Assembly: GCF_027579695.1 (NCBI RefSeq) | Contig: NC_083582.1 | Span: forward strand, 35,907,964 to 35,971,963 | DNA length: 64,000 nucleotides | DNA from: Neoarius graeffei | Lineage: Eukaryota; Chordata; Actinopteri; Siluriformes; Ariidae | Reading direction: 5' to 3' | Shown: piece after piece, positions 47,655-57,300 of the stretch | Numbering within the stretch: the stretch's first letter is position 1 | How the letters are laid out: every line of letters starts with the position of its first letter | Notes under the pieces: generated by a model | The model's input: only the letters and a program-made list of their open reading frames with translations | What the model was told of the DNA's origin: nothing | Databases searched by the model: none | Program-made: the position numbers and the translations under genes

Positions 47655-48320
47655 TCAGTCCATATGGCAAAGCGATGGCCGTAAACAAGATTTGTTGAGA
47701 CCTGTAGGACGGAAGTAAAACGTACAGCGGAAATCAAAGTGACCAACATCTGCCAACGCTGTCAAAAGACACGCGCGCCCTCTTTCGAATGCTGACGTAA
47801 TCAAGCCGGAAGTTGTTTGTTTTGATAGCAAATCAGGAAAGTTTGAAAAGAAGCAGGCAGTAATCGTCATTTAAACTCGTTTTTGTGCAATACTTCGTTT
47901 GGAAAACAGTTTTCAAAATGGCGGCACTGACACCTGGCTGACACTTGACGTTTCGAAGTCTCGCGCAAGTCTCGCAAAGATCGCGCGGATAAGCGACACC
48001 TGCCGTGGACCAAACGAGCTAAACTCAACATGGCTAAAAACCGAATAGGCCGGTAAGTATAATATTTAATTGCAACTGGTTGCCAATACGAGTCACGATA
48101 CAAGTTTACTAAAACCGAAAACTGAATTGAATAACACGTTAATTAAGGAATAAAGCAAGTTTAAAAATGACTTCAGTTCTCCTTTAAGGGCTGGAAGAAT
48201 TTTTAAGGAATTATGATAGTTTCTTGTTACAGCACTGACTGATTGCATCATCGCTATTAAAATCATCTGGAAACTGTTGTAAAATACCAATCTCCACCCA
48301 TGAACTAATTTCTGAATGAA

Positions 48321-48351
<31 letters not shown>

Positions 48352-51300
48352 AGTGTGGGAGTAGGATTACCGAAACAGGACGGACCAGAGTAAAAACATT
48401 TAAAGTAATTCTCTCAAACGTGAGCCGTTTGTCTGAATGAATATTTTCAAATAAAAACACAAACGAGTGCTTACCCTCATCCCGAGCAACAGGAAGCCGA
48501 TCTCCTCCATCAGGGGGTACTTCCTGATCTGCTGCTCGCGCTTTTCCTGTGAGGCGAAGGGGTCGTAGCTACGTTGGCCTATCTTCACGTCCATGATGCA
48601 GGGCTTCTGGAAGCGGCGCGTGACGTCCTCCAGCTTCAGATACAGCTCTGTACACGAAGAGGATCGTCATAACCATTAGTGTCATCACCACCGGGTCGAC
48701 CTGTAAAATGTTGGCAAGTTCACGCAGACTCTTCTGGGGAGCAGCATGAACATGTCAAGACGTATTGGTTAAAATTTCAACCTTCCTGTCATTATCATGG
48801 TTACCAAAAGCCTAACGAGGCCGTCCAGTGAGCAGCTGTTCTGTGGGCGCAACCCCTTGCTGATAACAGAGTTGACGAAACTGGTTCGAGATGACTGGAA
48901 GGTTATGCAACTCGAATAACCACTTTTTTTTTATTTTTTAAACAAACGTGGTGAGCAGAAAAGCATCTCGGAATACACAACTACTGTACACGTCGAACGT
49001 TGAGGCAGAACTGGACAGCTGAAGACTGAAAAAACTTGAAGGTTCCAAATAAAGTGGTCAATGAAAACCATCAGTCTTTATTACTGTACAAACATGATGG
49101 GAGACCGTTAAACTAATCAAACATTTGTCCAAATAGGACGAGAAAAAAAAAGCTCCAAAAAAAAAAAAAAAAAAGGTTTACATCCTGAAAGGAAACATCT
49201 TCACAAATGCAAAATACTGAGCCTTTTGGTTTCTCCTGCCTCACAAGACCGAGGTTGCAAGTTCACCTATTGAGGTATTTCACCTGACGTCACGTGACGC
49301 CCCGGTGTCCGCCATTTTGAACGTCAAGCTACATACCAACGCTGCAGACAGAGAGGGAGAACCAGCTTGAAAAGAAAAAAAAAAACGTGTTACAGACACC
49401 TAGAATAGATTAATTTGTCAGTAAGCACTCTATAAATAACCATGGTGTTTGCTTGTTGTGTTGTGGGCTGCCAAAACAGACAGGGACAGCGTGCAGGACG
49501 CTCCTTTTACCGGTTTCTAGTGATGGGAATTTCGGCTCTTTTTCAGGAGCCGGCTCTTTTGGCTCTTCTTACTATAAGAAGCCGGCTCTTTCGGCTCCCA
49601 AACGGCTCCTGAGATTTTATTTTTGATTTAATTGCTGCAATTAACTAGTTAATTAATTACATTCATCTCATCTCATTATCTCTAGCCGCTTTATCCTGTT
49701 CTACAGGGTCGTAGGCAAGCTGGAGCCTATCCCAGCTGACTACGGGTGAAAGGCGGGGTACACCCTGGACAAGTCGCCAGGTCATCACAGGGCTGACACA
49801 TAGACACAGACAACCATTCACACTCACATTCACACCTACGGTCAATTTAGAGTCACCAGTTAACCTAACCTGCATGTCTTTGGACTGTGGGGGAAACCGG
49901 AGCACCCGGAGGAAACCCACGCAGACACGGGGAGAACATGCAAACTCCACACAGAAAGGCCCTCGCCGGCCACGGGGCTCGAACCCGGACCTTCTTGCTG
50001 TGAGGCGACAGCGCTAACCACTACACCACCGTGCCGCCCGATTAATTACATTATTATTTAAATTTTATCAATAGGATGTTTTCCATTTTATTTTTTAGTT
50101 TTTGTAAAGCTTTGTAAAGTATAGCAGTGTAACAATGTTCTAGCTATAGAAATAAAACTTACTTACCAATTAATAAATTATTTTCTCACAAACATAATGC
50201 AAAACTGTGTTATATTACCAATATAAAATACACAGCTGATTTTCCCCTCCTCAGGTGCCTCACAGACTCCTCTCCCCTGCGCTCCACAGCTTTAAGCATT
50301 ACACCAATTTTCATATTTTCGCAGCTGTGAATGACATCAACCCCCCCCAACCAAAAAAAGTAGGCGTACACCATGCTACTTTTTTTCCTTTGAATGGTAA
50401 TAGACAACACAAAGACGCAATCGGACAGCAACTTTTTTCGTGAAAGTCTCTCTCTCTCTGAGGCACCTAAGGACAAAAAAAACTAAGGCCAAGTTTACAT
50501 TAGACCGTATCTGTCTCATTTTCTTCGCGGATGCACTGTCCGTTTACATTAAACCGCCTGGAAACGGGAATCCGCCAGGGTCCACGTATTCAATCCAGAT
50601 CGTGTCAGCTCCGGTGCTGTGTAAACATTGAGATACGCGGATACGCTGTGCTGAGCTCTAGCTGGCGTCGTCATTGGACAACGTCACTGTGACATCCACC
50701 TTCCTGATTCGCTGGCGTTGGTCATGTGACGCGACTGCTGAAAAACGGCGCGGACTTCCGCCTTGTATCACCTTTCATTAAAGAGTATAAAAGTATGAAA
50801 ATACTGCAAATACTGATGCAAATACTGCCCATTGTGTAGTTATGATTGTCTTTAGGCTTGCCATCCTTCCACTTGCAAGTGGTAAGTGATATGCGCTGGG
50901 ATCACACACACAGCGGCTCAGTCCCGAATCACTGCTCGTGCGCTTCACTCGCGCGCTCTGTGAGCTGCGCAGGGCCGGAGTGCGCACCCTCCAGAGGGCA
51001 TTCGCTGTTCAGGGCGGAGTGATTTGGAGCGCAGGATGCCTGCGGAGCCGAGCGTATCCGTGTATTGGCGTTGCTGTGTGCACGCGAATCGTGTATTGGC
51101 GTTGCTGTGGGCACGCTAATCGTTTTAAAAACGTTAATCTGATGATCCGCTGATACGGTCTAATGTAAACATGGGCTAATTCGGCTCCCCAACTCGGCTC
51201 CCACCAAAGAGCCGGCTCCCGTCGTTCACTTCAAAGAGCCGGCTCTTTGAACCGGATCGTTTGCGACCGACACATCACTACCGGTTTCCTACTGACCCAG

Positions 51301-54300
51301 ACAAGAGGGCCAAATGGATTGCAGCTGTGAAGAGACAGGATTGGGAGCCAACAGAGTACTCCAGACTTTGCAGTGATCATTTCATTTCAGGTTAGTTTAT
51401 CAGTTAACGCAATTTTGATAAAATATATAGCAAAAAGTAAATGGGTCAGTGTTTGTTAACCCATCTGAGCAGTGAAACAAGGCAGTGTTAATTTGTCTAG
51501 GGTTGCATGTAGCGGACAGACATAAAACGCAATAACAGAGGCTAGAAAGAAACGGGACACAGAAATAAATAAACAGGGTACAGTGTTTGTGATAAAAGAC
51601 AGATCCAATTTAACACGAATCACAGCTTACCTTCTTGTTAAAATGTGCAAAGGTCTCCACCATCTCATACCGCCTTGCACTGAAGGACTTAAGCGTGCCA
51701 TCCAAAATGGCTGTGTCACGTGACTTGGTCACGTGGGTGAAATACCTCAATACGCTGCACAATAACCGAAAACACGTCTTTCGCATGCCCTTTCTGAGAA
51801 TTTGCTTTTCTGCTCAGGTGAAATTTTCCACACTTGAACACTCCCATAACAAGAATCAGGGTTAGGCGTGTATGTGACGTAAAACATGCACTGAAACATG
51901 ATCTGGAACAGGACAGATGTACAATGCTTGAGACGGTGATACACTTGTGTAACGTTTATATAGGTCACCTGTGGGGCTGTCAGGAGAAGACCAAGTGCTG
52001 TAGTACTTGGGAAGATGCTGCTGCAGCTCGAGTAAGCAGGGGTCACAGCAATCCTTGGCATAAACCTGTGCAAAACACAAGATTGGACCAGGTGAACTAA
52101 AGATAAGGAAGAAAGATGAAAATACGCTGCCGTGTGGGTGGATCCTTGCCATAGCCAGCACTGTCGGTTACATAACTGAACCCCAATGGAAAAACCATGA
52201 AACCTTGATTGAAAACACTCACCGTTTCAGAGCACGTTGAAAATATTACATCAGATACAGGACTGGATAACAGCGTCCGTCGTTGGACTGCTTAACGTTT
52301 ACCCCTCAAAAAGCAAGTTTGGACTGAGAGACCAACTGGTCTTCCTCAAGAGACTATCTTCAGGAGTCAGTGAGGAATGGCAGGCCTCTGGAGTCGTCAC
52401 CATTATCTTCACGCTTTATGAGCATCAGTGATGGCTCCAGATAAGCTCAAACAGACAGACATTCTTATAAACACTAGTTTTAATATATGAACGCACAGAC
52501 TGCCAAGAACAAGTCCAAATATGAGCTTAATACGAATACACTGCTGTAGATCAGACCACAGGATTTTCAACAGGGTTCAAATCTGGAATCGGAGGCAGCC
52601 AGGTTGAGATGGTCGGGCATAGGCAACAAAGTTTTGGCTAAAATGTCCTCTCAGAATCCTTGATGCCATCGATGCCAGCAAAATCAGGCCAAGGCTACAG
52701 CATCAATGATGTCCTGCAATATTTTACTTTGGGCATGAGGAAGTTCTCCTGATGCACAGGACACTTTTTTCGCCATATCTCAAGACTGCAGTTCTAGGTC
52801 CGTTGACATTTGGTGAAGTTGGTGCTTGGTTCAGCGTTTTGTAAGATGCATCAATCCCGTGTCCTTCCTCCCCCATCCATCCATCACTTCCAAACAGTGT
52901 GGTGTTATGAAGATAGGATCTAATACATTCAGAATTTTGAAAGCCCAAAATCAACTAAAAAAAAAAAAAGTGAGAATTTGTGATCTTTGCGTTTTGCTTC
53001 GTTTCTTCCACCACCTTCCTCACACTAGGGGTGGAATCGTGTGCCCAATTTGCTGGTAATTTTCAACTTTTCTAGACTCTTGAATAGGGTGCACCAGTTG
53101 ACCCCTAAAAATGAAAAGTTCCTCTGATCATGATGCATTTTTGTTTTTATGTTCCTTTTAGTAAGAAAACACACTGGGTGAAATATTTTGACAAAATTCA
53201 AAAGTTTATTGGTGGCACCAGGGGCTCAAAGTTATGGAAAAAGCTGCTATTTTATGACTTTTATGACAAAATTTCGATCGCTTTTCATGAAACATTATGG
53301 CACCTTATAGAGCAGACCTGGGCATTTTGCGGCCCTTTAGTTCATTTTGACCGGCCCACGTAAGGTTAATTAGAAATTCCAAAATAAATGTATTTTCTAA
53401 TTTTACCCCATGCATGGACTGAATGTGCATTGCTTTTATTTTGAAGTTGTGTTCAACAAAAACGCAATGCGCGCGACATGAAATCCCCCAAAACCTAATC
53501 CCGCGATAACTACTTCCGTAATTTGTCCAGACCAACCACAAACTTGTACGTCATCCTTCAAACAGTCCAGCCAATCACATATTGTGACGTCACCAGCAGG
53601 CGCCTGAGCCAATCTTTTTTTTTTTGATAGGACAGTGTAGAGAGACAGGAAATGAGCGGGAGAGAGAGATGGGGAGGGATCTGGAAAATGACCTCGGGCC
53701 GGAATCGAACCCGGGTCCCCGGATTTATGGTACGGTGCCTTAGCCATCTGAGCCACGACACCCCCACGCCTGAGCCAATCTGATACCTACACCGAATCGA
53801 CTGATGATCATCTGTCAGCTGTGCTTCACATCTCCACCTCAGACATTTAATCTGACTTTGATGCACTCGTTAAAGACCAACAGAGACTAGATTTCTCTCA
53901 CTGAACAAATAAAAAACTGAAAAACACCAAATGAGGTGATTAGACTACAAATGTGGGCATCATTATTATTATATGATGTATCTTGTTTGATATTTGGAGT
54001 AGAAAGACAATATTGTGATGTCTTTATTGTGTTTTGGGGTGAATGTGACTGAAAAAAAATAATTCACATTTTGTTAACCATTGTTTTGGGAAATTTGATT
54101 GAATAAATGAAATTTTTTGTAAGGCAACCTCGTTTTTTCCATACTCTTACCAGTCTTAGCAGCTTGTAAAAACGTTATTTATTGTTTTATATAAAGAAAT
54201 ACAATTAATATTATGCAGAATTTAGTTCAGCCTTTTGGTCCGGCCCTCCACAAAATTTTCTGTTTCTCATGTGGCCCCATGGAAAAAATAATTGCCCACC

Positions 54301-57300
54301 CCCGTTATAGAGTATACCAAATATACTCAGCAAAAATAAAAACTTGACACTCATTTTTCAAATAGTGTTTAGAAACTTTTCTTGAGAGTTCTTGTTGTGA
54401 TTATGGTTAAATGCATTGTCAAGGGCATTACGTCACACATTCATTCTACTGGTCGGGCCTACGTAGCACGTGCGAGAGCACTGCACGCTAAAAATCACGT
54501 TTCCACGTGACACAAGTGACGTGACCTATTGATACACGTGCAATTGATCTCACGGTAGCAGAGTAGAGTGTCATCTCAGAAAAACAAGGTTTTATGGTTA
54601 ATTATTCGTTAATTTGCAATGCCACGACTGTCAAACATTCAGCGTGAACGTGCCATTGGCATGCTGAATACGGGAACATCCGTCACTGACGTTGCGAGGG
54701 TTATGGGATGCAGTCGACAGACCGTCCATAACCTCCAGACACGTCTCCATCAAACTGGCACCACAGCCGACCGCCCCCGTCCTGGTCGACCACGCGTGAC
54801 GTCACACGCAGAAGACCGACAGATTGTCTTACGTCATTTGCGTAATCGGTTTGTCACTGCCACATCCACTGGGAATGAATTGTTTGGAGGTCGAGTGACT
54901 GCCCAAATCATTCGAAATCGCCTGCGCTCTGCATTAAGTTGTGACTCACAGTTTTTGATCATGGACATTGACGTCGCATTTCCGGTGGAACCGATTCCAT
55001 GACAAACATGATCTGTATGCTATAGCATCTTTAATGACAAGATAATTGAATACAATCGTTATTTCAAACCTATTTTCCAAAATGTTCAAATTATTGACTT
55101 TGAAACGAGTGTAAAGTTTTTATTTTTGTTGAGTTTATCTTAGATACTGTAGGCAGTATGTCTAGAATGTCTAAAAATATTTGGAGGTTTATTTTAGGGT
55201 GTCACTAGCATTATCAATGTTATAACCCTGGTTTTAAGCTTGCCGCCAATGCATATGCTAGCCCCTATTAAATGCAAAGGTTCTTAACATGATCTCTGGG
55301 TCACAAGAAATCAATAAATGGAGTCCAACGTTGTGATTCGAACCTTACGCGAAAACATAAAATGCGTTTTTTGGCAAAAAATGAACCTCATGGTGCCACC
55401 ATTAGACTTTTGAATATGGTCAAAACATTTTACAGGATGTCTTTATTGGTGAAAAGGAACACCCAAACAAAAATGCATCAGATTTTATGAAAGTGAGGGC
55501 AACTGATGCACATTACTCTTGAAACCTTATTATGAGCATCACTTGACTTGTACAGGTCAATTAAAAGTTATTTTGCTTTCTGCATGGTGATGGATGGCAA
55601 AGGATATACATAGCACCTCACATTTGGTTATATGCAATACAGCAATGCAGTTCCTGGTAGGCATGTAACGATATATCGTGCGATGCTGAATCATGAGAAG
55701 TTTATGAGGATTCAAATCAATTTTTAAAAAAATGAATCAGGATTATCATCAGGATGTGTAATCTTAGTTTTTACTAGCTGTAATCGCCTTGTTTAGACAG
55801 CAAAGGGTTACACAACACTGGAACAATCGTGGGAATGCATGTGACTTCACCCAAGGTGGAAGGAAAACAGCTCCAATGTATTGAAAAAAAAAAGATTTAT
55901 CTAAAATGGGAAAGAGGTGTTGTGCGATCGACTCTGCAAGCAGATTTAATAAGAAATCAGAGCTCTCTTTATACAGACTGCTGAAAGCTTTATAAAAAAA
56001 AAAAAAGAAGCAAATGCAGGTAGTACAAATGTTCATAAAAGTTTTTAAGAAAAGACCTATTTGCTATTAACATCATTTTTAATAAAAAGACACTTTCAGT
56101 TAACAGGCTATTATATTTTACTCCAACCTTTACAAATGTGGATAACTAATTGTTGGTTATTAGGAAAATTCATAACCAAAATAAAGAATGATAAAGAATT
56201 GGAAATGCTGCTTTTTATGGTAATCTCATATGGCACAAGCTACTTCTGGTAAAATCGTGCGCTCCGATTGGTTCCTTGGCAGGCAGAATTGTCCTGTAAT
56301 GCCTGTGGGCGATTTTTTTTCCAAGGCACTGTCTTTCAGTGTTGCAAAAAGCCAACAAAAAAGATTAATCGGAAATAAAAACGGAACCAAAAACGTCCGC
56401 AACACAAAAGACAAACGAGTCACTGAGTAATCAAAGAATCCAGCCAAGTTTTGTGAAATTCCTCCAAAAATTGTGAGAGGAGTTGATTTCAGAAAGTGAG
56501 CACCTTTTCCGGGACGGACAGACAGACGTCACCACGGCATAATCCCTCTTCGGGCCTTTCGGACAGCAAGGGGATAGTAACCATCGATTTTAATCTCAGA
56601 AATTAAAAAAAAAAAAGCCATATAATAAACTTATCCTTATTAAACTCAATTGCTCGGTCTTTACGGGAAAATATGAGACGAAGGTCTTGACAGTACAAAA
56701 AAACCCGAGGTCTGATATTTTCTCATAAAGCCCTCGCATTCAGTTAATAAAAATAATTGAGTGAATTGTTATATGCCTAGGATCCGGTAACTAAAGGCAT
56801 TTTTAAAATACAATACGTTTAAGGACGACAATTTGTCTGTCTTTATTTTACATTTTATTTCATGGTGGTGTTAAAGTGCCATTCCACCATTGGATGTATT
56901 TTTTTGGCATAAAATACAATATATTTTATGACAACATGACTAGACAGAGAAATCTTTTAGCTTCAAAATATATCAAGCATAATTTTTTGACAACGACAAG
57001 TATATTAATTTTGCGACCAAAGTCACCTACCCTTTTAATTTCCGCGCGGTAGTGAAACGTGATGTCATCGGCAGGTTCCCCTTCTTGTGTACCACGTCAC
57101 GTGTGACGTGGCACAGATTATCAGCAATGGCGGATAGAACGCGATTGTCAGCTTTGGAAAAGAAGCGAAGGAAAATAGCAAGTGATGCCCAAAGGAGACG
57201 GTCGATGGTGAATATCGGCACAGCAATCGACAAGTGGAAATCGTGTTCTATCTGCCATTGCTGATAATCTGTGCCACGTGACGTGGTACACAAGAAGGGG

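Larger units (their letters stand above)
49518..51280. mobile_element. hAT element inserted in THAP exon
   Basis: Ends TAGTGATGGG / CACATCACTA, flanked by CCGGTTTC (49510-49517, 51281-51288). Subterminal GAGCCGGCTCTTT repeats. Contains a SINE and Harbinger-like MITE copy D. Confidence 0.9.
49442..51390 (+). pseudogene. THAP-domain first exon (locus 6), interrupted by hAT
   Basis: Left part reads MVFACCVVGCQNRQGQRAGR then SFYRF; right part (from 51289) reads TDPDKRAKWIAAVKRQDWEP and LCSDHFISG to donor TCAG|GTTAG. Excising the hAT and one duplication gives a continuous, complete THAP domain. This shows the exon was intact until the hAT arrived. Confidence 0.85.
49270..51750. mobile_element. 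ISL2EU-like THAP element, split by hAT
   Basis: Ends TTGAGGTATTTCACC / GGTGAAATACCTCAA, flanked by TA (49268-49269, 51751-51752). Terminal repeats include ACGTCACGTGAC and CCGCCATTTTG. THAP exon on plus at left; a short minus-strand exon-like stretch ending FNKK|GTAAGC lies near the right end (about 51641-51710) and could be a divergent YqaJ start. Confidence 0.85.

Noticed and set aside
52565..52960. Possible Tc1-like remnant
   Set aside because: Only loose resemblance to Tc1 antisense sequence; no terminal repeats or coding motif.
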